Shown here in pieces: positions 52,318 to 62,717 of a stretch of 64,000 nt of DNA (the first letter of the stretch is position 1; the number at the start of each line of letters is the position of its first letter). Origin of the DNA: Diaminobutyricimonas aerilata. Lineage in GTDB: Bacteria; Actinomycetota; Actinomycetes; Actinomycetales; Microbacteriaceae. The stretch is taken from NCBI RefSeq assembly GCF_002797715.1, contig NZ_PGFF01000001.1, positions 2,069,304-2,133,303 of the forward strand, given 5' to 3'. The notes beneath the pieces are model-generated. The model was not told the DNA's origin. It was given only the letters and a program-made list of their open reading frames with translations, and did no database searches. The position numbers and the translations under genes were made by a program.

Positions 52318-53193
52318 TCAGTAGCGGTCGACCGTCGGGGGCTCCGGCAGTTCGAGCACGGTGCCCGCGGTGGCCTCCCACGCGTCCGCCCAGCGGCCGT
52401 CGTCGAACGCCGCCTCGAGCGTGTCGTTGATGAACGTGCGGAACGCGTCGTCGCCCTTCTCGAGGCCGATGCCGTAGGGCTCCTCGGTGAAGGGGTTGCC
52501 GACGACCTCGAACTCGCCCGCGTTCTGGTCGGCGAGACCGGCGAGGATCACGTTGTCGGTGGTCAGCGCGACGACCGAGCCCTGACGCAGCGGCTCGAGG
52601 CACTCGGCGTAGCCGCCGAGCGCGACGACGTTGTCGGTGTACTCGCGGATGTTCGCCTCGGAGGTCGACCCGGTGACGGTGCAGACCGCCTTGCCGGCGA
52701 CATCCTCGGGGCCTTCGATGCCCTCGGGGTTGCCCTCGAGCACGAGGAAGTCCTGACCGGCGTTGTAGTACGGGCCGGCGAAGTCGATGACCTCTTTGCG
52801 CTTGTCGTTGATCGTGTAGGTCGCGATGACGATGTCCACCTCACCCGACTGGATGAAGGGCTCGCGGTTCGCGGACTGCGCTTCCTTCCATTCGATGCCG
52901 TCCTCGGGGATGCCGAGCTCGGCCGCGATGATCTTGCCGATCTCGACGTCGAAGCCCTGCGGGTTGCCGTCGGCGTCAACCTGACCGAACAGCGGCTGGT
53001 CGAACTTGGTGCCGATGGTGATCTTGCCCGCCTCGTTGAGCTCGGCCATCGTGGTGCCCGCCTCGAATTCGACGTCCTCCTGCACCTCCTGCTCCGGCGC
53101 ACTGCCGGTGTCTGCGGAGTCGGTACAGGCGCTGAGGCCGAGGATGCCGGCCGCGGCGATGGCCGTGACGGCCAGCCCCTTGCGTAGTCTCAT
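52318..53193 (-). CDS. gluB: glutamate-type ABC transporter substrate-binding lipoprotein (GluB-like)
   Basis: 291 residues. A lipoprotein signal ends in LGLSAC (lipobox, Cys at about residue 23). The SBP_bac_3 fold begins ITIGTKFDQPLFGQVDADGNPQGFDVEI and carries QSANREPFIQSGEVDIVIATYTI. It binds an acidic or polar amino acid outside the cell. I chose the ATG at 53193, with AGGAGA upstream; the longer frame adds no conserved residues. Confidence 0.92.
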   Translation of the reverse strand: MRLRKGLAVTAIAAAGILGLSACTDSADTGSAPEQEVQEDVEFEAGTTMAELNEAGKITIGTKFDQPLFGQVDADGNPQGFDVEIGKIIAAELGIPEDGIEWKEAQSANREPFIQSGEVDIVIATYTINDKRKEVIDFAGPYYNAGQDFLVLEGNPEGIEGPEDVAGKAVCTVTGSTSEANIREYTDNVVALGGYAECLEPLRQGSVVALTTDNVILAGLADQNAGEFEVVGNPFTEEPYGIGLEKGDDAFRTFINDTLEAAFDDGRWADAWEATAGTVLELPEPPTVDRY

Positions 53194-53232
53194 CAGTTGT
53201 CTCCTGATCGCTGTGTGTTCCCCACCCACCGG

Positions 53233-53970
<738 letters not shown>

Positions 53971-54021
53971 CCGATCACTCAATCACAGCGCCGGAATGGG
54001 GGTCAAACCACGGCGGAAAGC

Positions 54022-54037
54022 GTAACCGAGGCGTAAC
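54022..54037. promoter_or_regulatory. GlnR-box-like direct repeat upstream of gluA
   Basis: GTAAC-CGAGGC-GTAAC matches the actinobacterial GlnR site pattern (GTNAC-N6-GAAAC) at nine of ten positions. It lies about 50-65 bases upstream of the gluA start, near where an activator or repressor of the importer would bind. A TTGACC -35 candidate stands just downstream on the minus strand. Confidence 0.45.
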
Positions 54038-54067
54038 AGCGGGGCGGCCGGGCCACCCGACGCGCGG

Positions 54068-54868
54068 TCACGGGCGCTGGGCGAACGCGCTCTCGTAGAG
54101 GCACACCGAGGCGGCCGTGGCGAGGTTCATCGACTCGGCCCGCCCGTAGATCGGCACGGCGATCGACCGGTCGGCGAGAGCGACGTGCTCGTCGCTGAGA
54201 CCGCGGGCCTCGTTGCCGAACAGCCATGCGGTCGGCCGCTCGAGCAGCCCCTCCCGGCGGGCGGTCAGCAGGTCGTCGCCGTCGATGTCGGCGGCGAGCA
54301 CTTGCACGCCGGCCTCGGCCGCGCGTTCGAGCACGTTCTCGAGGATCGCGCCGGTCGCGACGGGCAGGTGGAACAGCGAGCCCGTCGTCGAGCGCACGAC
54401 CTTCGGGTGGTACAGGTCGACGCTGCGCCCGGTGAGGATGACGGCATCGGCCCCCGCCGCGTCGGCGGCGCGGATGATCGTTCCCGCATTGCCCGGGTCG
54501 CGCACCTCCTCGAGGATGGCGACGAGCCGCGGCGCGGCGCGGAAGATGTCGCGCACCGACGTGGGCAGTTGCCGCGCGACGGCGACGATCCCCTGCGGGG
54601 TCACCGTGTCGGCCATGGCGTCGAGCACCTGCTCGGTCACGTACTCCGGCTCGACGCCGGCGTCGGCGGCTGCGCGGGCGAGGTCGCTGTGCTTGTCGAG
54701 CGCGCTCGGCGTGCCGAAGAGGTCGATGACGGAGTCCGGCGCGTAGGCGAAGGCCTCGGCGACGGCCTGCGGCCCCTCGAGCAGGAACAGTCCGGTGTCG
54801 GTGCGCGCCTCGCGCTTGGCGAGCTTCGCGACCGCCCGCACCCGCGGGGAGCGGGGGTTGTCGATCAT
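54068..54868 (-). CDS. 23S rRNA/tRNA 2'-O-methyltransferase (SpoU/TrmH family)
   Basis: 266 residues. The N-terminal substrate-binding part (RVRAVAKLAKREARTDTGLFLLEGPQAVAEA) is followed by the knotted SPOUT core: EEVRDPGNAGTIIRAADAAGADAVIL, LFGNEARGLS and SMNLATAASVCLYE. It uses S-adenosylmethionine on a ribose. Its place after rplT is conserved (compare Rv1644, TsnR). ATG at 54868. Confidence 0.93.
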   Translation of the reverse strand: MIDNPRSPRVRAVAKLAKREARTDTGLFLLEGPQAVAEAFAYAPDSVIDLFGTPSALDKHSDLARAAADAGVEPEYVTEQVLDAMADTVTPQGIVAVARQLPTSVRDIFRAAPRLVAILEEVRDPGNAGTIIRAADAAGADAVILTGRSVDLYHPKVVRSTTGSLFHLPVATGAILENVLERAAEAGVQVLAADIDGDDLLTARREGLLERPTAWLFGNEARGLSDEHVALADRSIAVPIYGRAESMNLATAASVCLYESAFAQRP

Positions 54869-54926
54869 GCGCTCAGTGTAGGCAGCGGGGGCCGCACTCC
54901 CGGTGAGGCGGGCCGGGGAACGACGA

Positions 54927-54952
54927 AAGGCCCGACCGTGCGGTCGGGCCTT
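54927..54952 (-). terminator. intrinsic terminator of infC-rpmI-rplT
   Basis: AAGGCCCGACC-GCAC-GGTCGGGCCTT on the minus strand, an 11-bp perfect stem with a four-base loop and a T-containing tail (TTTCGTCG), about 22 bases past the rplT stop. It should end the ribosomal-protein operon before the methyltransferase gene. Confidence 0.8.
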
Positions 54953-54973
54953 CCGTTCGTCAGTGGTCGCGGA

Positions 54974-55363
54974 TCAGGCCGCGGCCTCCTTCGGAGCGCT
55001 CGTGTCGGCGGGCAGGGCTGCCTTGGCCGTCTCGACGAGGGCGGTGAAGGTCGCCGGCTCGTTGACCGCGAGGTCGGCGAGGATGCGACGGTCGACCTCG
55101 ACGCCGGCCAGGTTGAGGCCCTGGATGAGGCGGTTGTAGGTGAGGCCGTTCGCACGCGATGCGGCGTTGATGCGCTGGATCCAGAGGCGACGGAACTCGC
55201 CCTTCTTGGCGCGACGGTCGCGGTACGCGTAGACGAGGGAGTGGGTGACCTGCTCCTTGGCCTTGCGGTAGAGGCGCGACCGCTGACCGCGGTAGCCCTC
55301 CGCGCGCTCGAGGATGACGCGACGCTTCTTGTGGGCGTTGACGGCCCGCTTGACTCTAGCCAT
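54974..55363 (-). CDS. rplT: 50S ribosomal protein bL20
   Basis: 129 residues. The bL20 core is clear: [39 protein letters not shown], then [25 protein letters not shown]. It nucleates 50S assembly. The last 10-12 residues are an Ala/Glu-rich extension. Third gene of infC-rpmI-rplT; a terminator follows. Confidence 0.98.
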   Translation of the reverse strand: MARVKRAVNAHKKRRVILERAEGYRGQRSRLYRKAKEQVTHSLVYAYRDRRAKKGEFRRLWIQRINAASRANGLTYNRLIQGLNLAGVEVDRRILADLAVNEPATFTALVETAKAALPADTSAPKEAAA

Positions 55364-55390
55364 TTCGTTACTTCCTTAGGACCGCGCGGC

Positions 55391-55577
55391 TTACTTGCCG
55401 AGGAGCTTCTTGATGACCTTGGCGTCCTGAGGAGCGAGGACCTGCTCCTGGTTCAGACGACGGGTCAGGGTGGAGGGCTTGCGCTCGAGGTTGTGGCGCA
55501 TCCCGGCGGACTGCTTCATGACCTTGCCGGAGCCGGTCACCTTGAAGCGCTTCTTGGCACCGGAGTGCGTCTTCTGC

Positions 55578-55585
<8 letters not shown>
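55391..55585 (-). CDS. rpmI: 50S ribosomal protein bL35
   Basis: 64 residues: [22 protein letters not shown] at the start and [21 protein letters not shown] at the end, the full bL35 length. It overlaps infC by 8 bases and lies 27 bases before rplT. Confidence 0.98.
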
Positions 55586-56165
<580 letters not shown>

Positions 56166-56398
56166 GCGTGTCTCCTCATGTCTTCTCTGCGCTCACCGGG
56201 CGGCGGTCGCCGCTCGGGACGGAAGAGGAGAATGAGTCCATCAGCCGATGCGCGCGCACGTGCATCGGCTCAGCACCCTGAACTACCGGCCGGAGCCGGC
56301 GGAGTGCAACAACCCGGTAACCTGGTGAAGCGGTCGCGCGGGTGGGATTATCTCCACTTTCGTACCGGGGTTGACGCCCCGGAGCCCGCATAAGAATA
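56166..56398 (-). promoter_or_regulatory. infC leader and promoter
   Basis: A long leader of about 220 bases. TATTCT (56393-56398) fits the -10 box, and TAGACG 18 bases upstream is a moderate -35. The leader has a perfect 9-bp stem (AGCCGATGC/GCATCGGCT, 56243-56251 with 56262-56270) and other GC-rich pairings; it may hold a ribosomal-protein control site, but I cannot match a known leader class. Confidence 0.5.
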
Positions 56399-56459
56399 CC
56401 CCATGAGCCGAATCGCCGTCTACCGTGCGTGCCGGCCCCGATCCTGCGGGAGTTGAGCC

Positions 56460-56795
56460 GTGAGCGGAACGTCGAGCGACGAGGCCAGGGACATCGCCGA
56501 AGTGCCGGCCGTCGAGGTCATCAACACGGTCGCGGTGCACCTTCTGAGCGCGGCCGCGGTGAAGTGCGGTCTCGCCGACGACCCGGAGTCGCAACTCGAT
56601 CTCGACGAAGCGCGCAAGCTCATCAACGCCCTCGCCGGACTCGTCACGGCGAGTGCCCCCGAACTCGGCGACCACCACGCCCGCGCGCTCCGGGACGGTC
56701 TGCGCACGGTGCAGCTGGCCTTCCGCGAGGCGTCGCACTTCCCGGACGAGCCGGGCAAGGGTCCCGGCGAGAAGTGGACCGGTCCCGTCAACTGA
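56460..56795 (+). CDS. DUF1844 domain-containing protein
   Basis: 111 residues with the family core VEVINTVAVHLLSAAAVKCGLAD, DLDEARKLINALAGLVTASAPELG and LRDGLRTVQLAFREAS. All-helical and of unknown function; it lies divergently from infC, as often in Actinobacteria. The GTG at 56460 has GGGAG about 10 bases upstream. Confidence 0.9.
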   Translation: MSGTSSDEARDIAEVPAVEVINTVAVHLLSAAAVKCGLADDPESQLDLDEARKLINALAGLVTASAPELGDHHARALRDGLRTVQLAFREASHFPDEPGKGPGEKWTGPVN

Positions 56796-56888
56796 CGCGG
56801 CACCTGAGGGCCGGGTAGGCGGTTCCTCGTCGTTCACGGCGCGACGCGCGCACCGAGCAGACCGTCCACGGCCGCTTCCCCGCGGGTC

Positions 56889-56930
56889 TGCTCCGATACG
56901 GGCGCCGGGGCGCCCTACTCGGCCCGCGGG
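56889..56930. repeat. REP-like palindromic repeat, copy 1
   Basis: 42 bases: TGCTCCGATACGGGCGCC, then GGGGCGCCCTACTCGGCCC and GCGGG. The centre GGGCGCC/GGCGCCC folds as a stem. It matches copy 2 at 57220-57261 in 38 of 42 positions. CCGATACG...CTACTCG resembles the dispersed intergenic palindromes I recall in Microbacteriaceae genomes. Confidence 0.65.
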
Positions 56931-56936
56931 CTCGGG

Positions 56937-57143
56937 TCAGACGCCGCCTCCCCCGATGCGGGTCCATGCCGTAGCCCCTTCCGCGCGGCGGGTCGCCCGG
57001 CGCGAGTCGAGGTGCGACTCGGCACCTGCTCGGGTCGTGTCGTCGCGCACGGACTCGCCGCGACGCTGCGCGGACCGGCGGACGACGATGACGATCGCGA
57101 CCGCCGCGAGAACGGCGACGGCACCGATGAGCACGAGTTCCAT
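56937..57143 (-). CDS. small membrane protein (68 residues), uncertain
   Basis: MELVLIGAVAVLAAVAIVIVV forms a single membrane helix, then a basic stretch RRSAQRRGESVRDDTTRAG and a short polar tail. It lies between the two repeat copies. No ribosome-binding site stands before the ATG and I recognise no family, but the hydrophobic N-terminus with a positive flank looks like a real single-span protein. Confidence 0.45.
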   Translation of the reverse strand: MELVLIGAVAVLAAVAIVIVVRRSAQRRGESVRDDTTRAGAESHLDSRRATRRAEGATAWTRIGGGGV

Positions 57144-57219
57144 GACGCGATGGTGGCACCGCTCGGCACGCGCCGCCACATCCGGCGGATGAACTCTCCG
57201 CGCCGCTGCTCGAGGGTTC

Positions 57220-57261
57220 TGCACCGATACGGGCGCCAGGGCGCCCTACTCGACTCGCGGG
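57220..57261. repeat. REP-like palindromic repeat, copy 2
   Basis: Matches copy 1 except for four substitutions, and keeps the GGGCGCC/GGCGCCC stem. It spans the end of the esterase gene: the stop codon of that gene (57246-57248) is inside the repeat, so the last residues DPRVE are coded by it. It may act as a terminator. Confidence 0.65.
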
Positions 57262-58199
57262 TCGGTTCCGCTCCGCGGGTCCGCCGGGTCCAGCTCGAAG
57301 AAGTCGAGGATGCGGGCCGTCGCCGACGGCGTGCCGGCCGGTTCGCGCCCCGCTTCGCGGGAACCGGGCGCCCCGAACCAGGTGTGCTCTCCCCCGCGCA
57401 CGGTGTCGAGCACGATGCGGCAGCCGGGCCACACCTGCCGGGTGACGGGCCCGTCAACGGTCGCGGCCGGCGCACCGGCGCAGAGGTCGCGCTCCGCCCA
57501 GAAGCCGAGCGACTCCGCGACCGACCGGTTCTCCCACAGGGGCGCTCCTGGGTAGGGCGGTCGCACCGGCTCTCCCCCGTCGTACGGCACCGTCGGGTCG
57601 GCCGTGCCGTGCATGGCGTACACCGCCATGGCGCTGGGCGCGGGGCACTCGTCGACGACCTGGGATCCCGCGACGACGGCGATGGCGGCGATCCGCTCAC
57701 CGCGCTCGCACGCGGCGCGGTAGGCGAGCATCCCGCCGTTGGAGAATCCCGCGAGGTAGACGCGCTCCGAGTCGATGGGATGGTCGCGCGCGACGCGCGC
57801 GACGAGGTCCTCGAGGAACGCGATGTCGTCGACGTCGCCCTCCGCCGCCTGGCAGCACGCTCCGGCGTTCCAGCCGAGCGTGAGTCCGTTCGCCCCGGTG
57901 CCGGACGGGGTGACGAGCACGAACCGGCGTTCGGCGACGGCATCCGGGAACCGCGTCAGTTCGTCGAAACGCGCCGCGTTCTGCCCGGCGCCGTGCAGGG
58001 CGATGACGACCGGGAGCCGGTCCGCGTCGTCGGCGGCCGGGGAGGTCACGCGCGCGGATCGTTCGATCCCGTCGACGGTGAGGTGGACGGTCTCGGTGCG
58101 GGCGGCCCCCGGTGGCGTGCAGCCCACGAGCAGAAGCGCCGCGGTCGTGATCGCCGCGGAGAGGGCGGCGGCGCGCCGACGCGCCCCCGGGCGCCGCAT
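57246..58199 (-). CDS. secreted esterase lipoprotein (PHB-depolymerase/LpqC-like)
   Basis: 317 residues. A basic signal with lipobox LLLVGC, then an alpha/beta hydrolase of the polyhydroxybutyrate depolymerase (LpqC) type: VVIALHGAGQNAARFDEL (oxyanion region), GFSNGGMLAYRAAC (catalytic Ser), HGTADPTVPYDGG (Asp) and GGEHTWFG (His). It would hydrolyse esters at the cell surface. The ATG overlaps the SseB-like gene's stop. The C-terminus runs into the REP-like repeat. Confidence 0.85.
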   Translation of the reverse strand: MRRPGARRRAAALSAAITTAALLLVGCTPPGAARTETVHLTVDGIERSARVTSPAADDADRLPVVIALHGAGQNAARFDELTRFPDAVAERRFVLVTPSGTGANGLTLGWNAGACCQAAEGDVDDIAFLEDLVARVARDHPIDSERVYLAGFSNGGMLAYRAACERGERIAAIAVVAGSQVVDECPAPSAMAVYAMHGTADPTVPYDGGEPVRPPYPGAPLWENRSVAESLGFWAERDLCAGAPAATVDGPVTRQVWPGCRIVLDTVRGGEHTWFGAPGSREAGREPAGTPSATARILDFFELDPADPRSGTDPRVE

Positions 58200-58951
58200 C
58201 AGGCCGTCACGACCTGCAGTCGCATGCTGTCGACCCGCTCCGCGATGACCGCCGAGGCGCGGATGCGGTCTTGCAGGCGGGCGGTCAACGCGCGGACCTC
58301 GTCGCGTTCGAGTCCGTCGGCGACGGCGAGCCGCACGACGAGTTCCGGTCCGGCGAGCCGCGCCGCGGGATCCCCGGGAGCGAGCCGGACGGTCACGACC
58401 GCCGGTTCCGGCTCGACCGCCCTCATGAACTCGGCGAGCACCATCTCGTCGGAATGGCTCGGCGACCAGGCCTCCCCGCGGGCGATCGCCCATACGGCGG
58501 GACGACGGACGACGAACTCGGTGTCGGATCCGGGATCGAGCACGACGAGTTCCGTCTGCTCGCTCGCCGCCGCGAGGGCGACGCGCACGGCCTCGGCGGG
58601 CACGGGACGTGCGGTCGGGTTCCACCGGCCCATCGTCTCGACGGAGGTGAATGCGGGCAGCACGGTGCGTCCGTCGGGGCCCGCCACGGTGACGATGGAG
58701 AGTTCCTGGCTCTTGTCCACGAGGTGTCCGTGCTCTCCCACGGCGCTCTCGCCGAGCGCAGCGAGGAGCGGGATGAGCAGCCGGGCACCACGCAGCGCGT
58801 CGACGACCTCGGTCTCCCCGACCTCGTGGGCTATGAACCGGCGCAACGCTTCGAGCAGCGCCGGATCGGCCCGCCCGTCGTCGGCGGCGTGCTCGTTCGG
58901 CGTGAAGCTGCGGCCCGCCCAGGGCTGACCGGCCGAATCGGCGCCGGTCAC
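58199..58951 (-). CDS. SseB family protein
   Basis: 250 residues. The N-terminal SseB fold is seen in LLEALRRFIAHEVGETEVVDALRGARLLIPLL, then LVDKSQELSIVTVAGPDGRTVLPAFTSVETMGRW. Function unknown. Lies one base after priA and is transcribed with the his genes and the esterase gene. Confidence 0.85.
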   Translation of the reverse strand: MTGADSAGQPWAGRSFTPNEHAADDGRADPALLEALRRFIAHEVGETEVVDALRGARLLIPLLAALGESAVGEHGHLVDKSQELSIVTVAGPDGRTVLPAFTSVETMGRWNPTARPVPAEAVRVALAAASEQTELVVLDPGSDTEFVVRRPAVWAIARGEAWSPSHSDEMVLAEFMRAVEPEPAVVTVRLAPGDPAARLAGPELVVRLAVADGLERDEVRALTARLQDRIRASAVIAERVDSMRLQVVTA

Positions 58952-59698
58952 TCAGTCCCCGGCGACGTCGAGCGCTTCGGCGAGCGTGAAGGCGCGCGTG
59001 TACAGCGCCTTGCCGACGATCGCGCCCTCGAGGCCGAGGGGCACGAGGTCACGGAGTTCGGCGATGTCGTCGAGGCTCGACACCCCGCCGGAGGCGATGA
59101 CCGGCCGGTGCGTGCGCTCCATCACCTGGCGGAGCAGCTCGGTGTTCGGGCCGCGCAGCGTGCCGTCCTTCGTCACGTCGGTGACGACGTAGCGGGCGCA
59201 GCCGGCCTCCTCGAGGCGGTCCATGACCTGCCAGAGGTCGCCGCCCTCCTTGGTCCAACCGCGGGCGGCGAGGGTCGTGCCGCGCACGTCGAGCCCGACG
59301 GCGATCGCCTCGCCGTATTCGGCGATGACGTGTGCCGCCCACTCGGGGTTCTCGAGGGCCGCGGTGCCGAGGTTGATGCGCTTGGCGCCCGTCTCGAGGG
59401 CCGCCTCGAGCGACGCGTCGTCGCGGATGCCGCCCGAGAGCTCGACGTTGACGCCGCGGCAGTTCTTGACGACCTTCTTGATGACGCCGCGGTTGCTGCC
59501 CCGGCCGAAGGCCGCGTCGAGGTCCACGAGGTGGATCCACTCGGCGCCCTGCTCGATCCACTCGAGGGCCGCATCGATCGGGTCGCCGTAGTTGGTCTCG
59601 GTGCCCGCTTCGCCCTGGGTGAGGCGCACGGCCTTGCCGCCGGCCACATCCACCGCCGGCAGCAGGACCAGTGCCGGGGTGGTGCTGAACTCGCTCAT
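58952..59698 (-). CDS. priA: bifunctional phosphoribosyl isomerase PriA (HisA/TrpF activity)
   Basis: 248 residues with a (beta-alpha)8 barrel. [21 protein letters not shown], then [12 protein letters not shown] (catalytic Asp), [10 protein letters not shown] and [16 protein letters not shown] (second Asp) identify it. In Actinobacteria PriA also does the TrpF reaction, as no separate trpF exists. ATG at 59698; the family core starts within 10 residues of it. Confidence 0.94.
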   Translation of the reverse strand: MSEFSTTPALVLLPAVDVAGGKAVRLTQGEAGTETNYGDPIDAALEWIEQGAEWIHLVDLDAAFGRGSNRGVIKKVVKNCRGVNVELSGGIRDDASLEAALETGAKRINLGTAALENPEWAAHVIAEYGEAIAVGLDVRGTTLAARGWTKEGGDLWQVMDRLEEAGCARYVVTDVTKDGTLRGPNTELLRQVMERTHRPVIASGGVSSLDDIAELRDLVPLGLEGAIVGKALYTRAFTLAEALDVAGD

Positions 59699-59768
59699 CG
59701 CTTCGCCTTCCGCGGCCGGATCGCCGCAACAGGAACCAGATACTAGCCCACCTGCGGCGGGCACGCCG

Positions 59769-60401
59769 TCAGAGGCTGCGCAGCCAGTTGCCGAGCAGGC
59801 GGATGCCCGCGCTGCCGGATTTCTCGGGGTGGAATTGGGTGGCCGAGAGCGGCCCGTTCTCGACGGCGGCGAGGAACCGCGTGCCGTGTTGCGCCCACGT
59901 CACCTTCGGGCTCGCGAAGGGACCCATCGGCTCGAGCGTCCACTCCTGCGCCGCGAAGGAGTGCACGAAGTAGAACCGCTCGTCGTGGAGTCCGTCGAAC
60001 AGCACCGAATCGCCGGGCGCCTCGACGGTGTTCCAGCCCATGTGGGGCACGACGGGCGCATCGAGCTCGTCGACGGTGCCGGGCCATTCGCCCAGTCCCG
60101 GCGTCTCGACGCCCCGCTCGACGCCGCGGTCGAACATGACCTGCATGCCGACGCAGATGCCGAGCACCGGCCGGCCGCCCGCGAGCCGGCGTTCGATGAG
60201 CTCGCCGCCGCGCACGCGGGTGAGCGCGTCCATGACGGCGGCGAAGGCGCCGACGCCCGGCACGAGCAGCCCGTCGGCCGCCATGACGCGGGCACGGTCG
60301 GAGGTGAGGTCGACGCGTGCCCCGGCGGCCTCGAGCGCCTTGACGGCGGAGTGCACGTTGCCCGAGCCGTAGTCGAGCACGGCGACGGTGGGGGTGGCCA
60401 C
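59769..60401 (-). CDS. hisH: imidazole glycerol phosphate synthase subunit HisH
   Basis: 210 residues of class I glutamine amidotransferase: [19 protein letters not shown], nucleophile Cys in [12 protein letters not shown], and the His-Glu of TQFHPEKSG. It supplies ammonia to HisF, whose gene is not in the window. Two bases from hisB. Confidence 0.96.
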   Translation of the reverse strand: MATPTVAVLDYGSGNVHSAVKALEAAGARVDLTSDRARVMAADGLLVPGVGAFAAVMDALTRVRGGELIERRLAGGRPVLGICVGMQVMFDRGVERGVETPGLGEWPGTVDELDAPVVPHMGWNTVEAPGDSVLFDGLHDERFYFVHSFAAQEWTLEPMGPFASPKVTWAQHGTRFLAAVENGPLSATQFHPEKSGSAGIRLLGNWLRSL

Positions 60402-60403
60402 GG

Positions 60404-61009
60404 TCAGAGCGCCCCCTTGGTGGAGGGGATGCCCGTCACGCGCGCGTCGGGTGCGACAGCCTGCCGGAACGCCCGCGCGAACGCCTTGAACTCCGCTTCG
60501 GCGATGTGGTGCGGGTCGCGCCCGGCGAGCACCGTGAGGTGCACGGTCAACCCGGCGTGGAAGGTGATGGCCTCGAACACGTGGCGCACCATCGAGCCGG
60601 TGAAGTGCCCGCCGATGAGGTGGAACTCGAAGCCGGCGGGCTCGCCGCCGTGCACGAGGTAGGGGCGGCCGGAGACGTCGACCACGGCCTGCGCGAGCGC
60701 GTCGTCGAGCGGCACGAGGGCGTCGCCGAAGCGGGCGATGCCCGCCTTGTCGCCGAGCGCGCGGGCGATCGCGGTGCCGAGTACGATGCCGGTGTCCTCG
60801 ACGGTGTGGTGCACGTCGATGTCGACGTCGCCGCGGGCCTCGACCTCGAGGTCGACGAGCGAGTGCTTCGCGAATGCGGTGAGCATGTGGTCGAAGAACG
60901 GCACGCCCGTGCTGATCTGCGAGCGACCGGACCCGTCGAGGTCGATGCTCAAGCGGATGCTGGACTCGCTGGTCTCCCTGCGGAGCTCCGCGACCCGTTC
61001 TGCCGTCAT
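60404..61009 (-). CDS. hisB: imidazoleglycerol-phosphate dehydratase
   Basis: 201 residues. The metal-binding repeats are clear: [22 protein letters not shown] and [16 protein letters not shown] in the first half, [21 protein letters not shown] and [16 protein letters not shown] in the second. Monofunctional. It overlaps hisC by 4 bases. Confidence 0.97.
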   Translation of the reverse strand: MTAERVAELRRETSESSIRLSIDLDGSGRSQISTGVPFFDHMLTAFAKHSLVDLEVEARGDVDIDVHHTVEDTGIVLGTAIARALGDKAGIARFGDALVPLDDALAQAVVDVSGRPYLVHGGEPAGFEFHLIGGHFTGSMVRHVFEAITFHAGLTVHLTVLAGRDPHHIAEAEFKAFARAFRQAVAPDARVTGIPSTKGAL

Positions 61010-62091
61010 GCTCTGATCCTACCGAGCGCCTCGAGGAACGCCGTGGTCTCCTCCTCGGTGCCGGCCGTCACGCGCAGGTGGTGCGGGATGCCGACGTCGC
61101 GGATGAGGATGTCCTCGGCGAGGAGCGCCTCGAAGGTGCGGTGCGGGTCCTCGACCCCGCCGAACAGCACGAAGTTCGACCAGGAGGGCAGCGGGGTGAA
61201 GCCGAGGGCGGGGAGGTCCCGGATGAGGCGGTCGCGCTGACCGCGGATCTCGTCGACCATCGCGAGCATCTGCGGGGCGCACTGCAGCGCCGCGATCGCG
61301 GCCGCCTGGGTGAGCGCGGACAGGTGGTACGGCAGCCGCACGAGGCGCAGCGCGTCGGCGATCACCGGGTCCGCGGCGAGGTAGCCGAGCCGCGCCCCCG
61401 CGAACGCGAACGCCTTGCTCATGGTGCGGCTGACGATGAGGCGCGGGCGACCGGGCAGCAGGGTCAGCGCGCTCGGGGCGTCGTCGGGCATGAACTCGGC
61501 GTACGCCTCATCCACGACCACGATCCCGTCGGTGGCGTCGTACACGGCCTCGATGACGTCGATGGTGAGCGGGGTGCCGGTGGGGTTGTTCGGGGCGCAC
61601 AGGAAGACGAGGTCCGGGCGGTGCGCCTCGACCGCCGCGACGGCGGTGGGCACGGAGATCTCGTAGGCGGCGTCGCGCTCGGCGGCGATCCAGCGCGTGC
61701 CCGTGCCGGCGGCGAGGATCGAGTGCATCGAGTAGGTGGGCGGGAACCCGAGTACGGAGCGGCCCGGGCCGCCGAACGCCTGCAGGATCTGCTGCAGGAT
61801 CTCGTTGGAGCCGTTCGCCGCCCACACCTGCTCGGGGTGGATGGTGCCCTCCGGTCCGCTGAGGTAGCGGGCGAGGTGTTCGCGCAGCTCGGTGAACTCG
61901 CGGTCGGGGTACCTGTTCATGCCCCGCACCGCAGACCCGAGGGCGGCGAGGACGTGGTCGACGACCTCCTCGGGGATGCCGTGCGTGTTCTCGTTGACGT
62001 TCAGCGCGATCCGCACGTGCTTCTGCGGGGCGCCGTACGGCGATAGACCGCGCAGGTCGTCACGGATGGGCAGCTCGTCGAGGGTGGTCAC
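61006..62091 (-). CDS. hisC: histidinol-phosphate aminotransferase
   Basis: 361 residues of PLP aminotransferase. [50 protein letters not shown] and the Schiff-base lysine in [12 protein letters not shown] are present. The start is a GTG at 62091, six bases after TACACT, with no ribosome-binding site, so a leaderless mRNA is likely. First gene of hisC-hisB-hisH-priA; hisG, hisD and hisF lie elsewhere. Confidence 0.96.
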   Translation of the reverse strand: MTTLDELPIRDDLRGLSPYGAPQKHVRIALNVNENTHGIPEEVVDHVLAALGSAVRGMNRYPDREFTELREHLARYLSGPEGTIHPEQVWAANGSNEILQQILQAFGGPGRSVLGFPPTYSMHSILAAGTGTRWIAAERDAAYEISVPTAVAAVEAHRPDLVFLCAPNNPTGTPLTIDVIEAVYDATDGIVVVDEAYAEFMPDDAPSALTLLPGRPRLIVSRTMSKAFAFAGARLGYLAADPVIADALRLVRLPYHLSALTQAAAIAALQCAPQMLAMVDEIRGQRDRLIRDLPALGFTPLPSWSNFVLFGGVEDPHRTFEALLAEDILIRDVGIPHHLRVTAGTEEETTAFLEALGRIRA

Positions 62092-62097
62092 CCCGGA

Positions 62098-62103
62098 AGT
62101 GTA
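62098..62103 (-). promoter_or_regulatory. -10 box for leaderless hisC
   Basis: TACACT (TANNNT) ends six bases before the hisC GTG, the spacing for transcription to begin at the start codon. The -35 is weak. The LysM gene's stop lies about 25 bases beyond. Confidence 0.5.
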
Positions 62104-62126
62104 ATGAGCGGACGCGGAGCGGCCGG

Positions 62127-62486
62127 TCAGTCGGCCGCGTAGGCGACCGGCACGGCGATGCGCTGACCGGGCTGCACGGCCGCGCCGTCGAGCCCGTTGA
62201 GTCCGATGATGTCGTCGACGACGTCGCGGGGGTCGACCTCGGGCGCCACCTGCTCGGCGATGCCCCACAGCGACTCACCCGCCTCGACCGTGACGTACGA
62301 GAAGTCGACCGCGCGCTGATCCGCCGTCGCGACGGCGTCGCCGCCGTTCAGCGCGGAGAAGACGGCGCCCGCCGCGAACGGCAGCGCCGCCGCGAGGGTG
62401 ATGACGACGCGACCGCGACGGGTCAGTCGGAGTCGCGGGGTGCGCGTCGGTCGGGTGATGCCGGTAGGTGCGTAAGCGGTGCTCAT
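62127..62486 (-). CDS. LysM domain membrane protein, divergent from lexA
   Basis: 119 residues. A basic cytoplasmic end ([17 protein letters not shown]) and one membrane helix ([18 protein letters not shown]) lead to an extracytoplasmic LysM ([22 protein letters not shown]... ending [11 protein letters not shown]) that would bind peptidoglycan. It resembles YneA-type SOS cell-division inhibitors in layout. Position opposite lexA with SOS boxes between supports damage-induced control. Confidence 0.85.
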   Translation of the reverse strand: MSTAYAPTGITRPTRTPRLRLTRRGRVVITLAAALPFAAGAVFSALNGGDAVATADQRAVDFSYVTVEAGESLWGIAEQVAPEVDPRDVVDDIIGLNGLDGAAVQPGQRIAVPVAYAAD

Positions 62487-62554
62487 CGGTCCTCCTCTGC
62501 GGACTCAGTCCGCATCGGGCGCTCGGCCGGGAGCGCCCGATGCGAAACTGTGTA

Positions 62555-62570
62555 CCGAACATATCTTCGA
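62555..62570. promoter_or_regulatory. SOS box candidate near the LysM gene
   Basis: CCGAACATATCTTCGA: one base from the actinobacterial LexA site CGAAC-N4-GTTCG (CTTCG in the second half). It stands 69-84 bases upstream of the LysM start. Confidence 0.5.
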
Positions 62571-62624
62571 TCGAACAGAGTTTCAAGCGCAGAGCGCGTT
62601 TCGCCCGTTCTTCAGGCGACACGC

Positions 62625-62640
62625 TCGAACGGATGTTTCC
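62625..62640. promoter_or_regulatory. SOS box of lexA
   Basis: TCGAACGGATGTTTCC agrees with CGAAC-N4-GTTYG except at the end. It lies where the -35 of the lexA promoter would be (TTTCCC, then 18 bases, then TACAGT at 62660-62665), so LexA would block polymerase. Confidence 0.6.
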
Positions 62641-62717
62641 CTGTGCGCCCGAAGGCGGATACAGTTTCGATTGTTCGAGAGACAGTCGAACAGGAGCCAC
62701 CGACATTGGAGCGCGCG

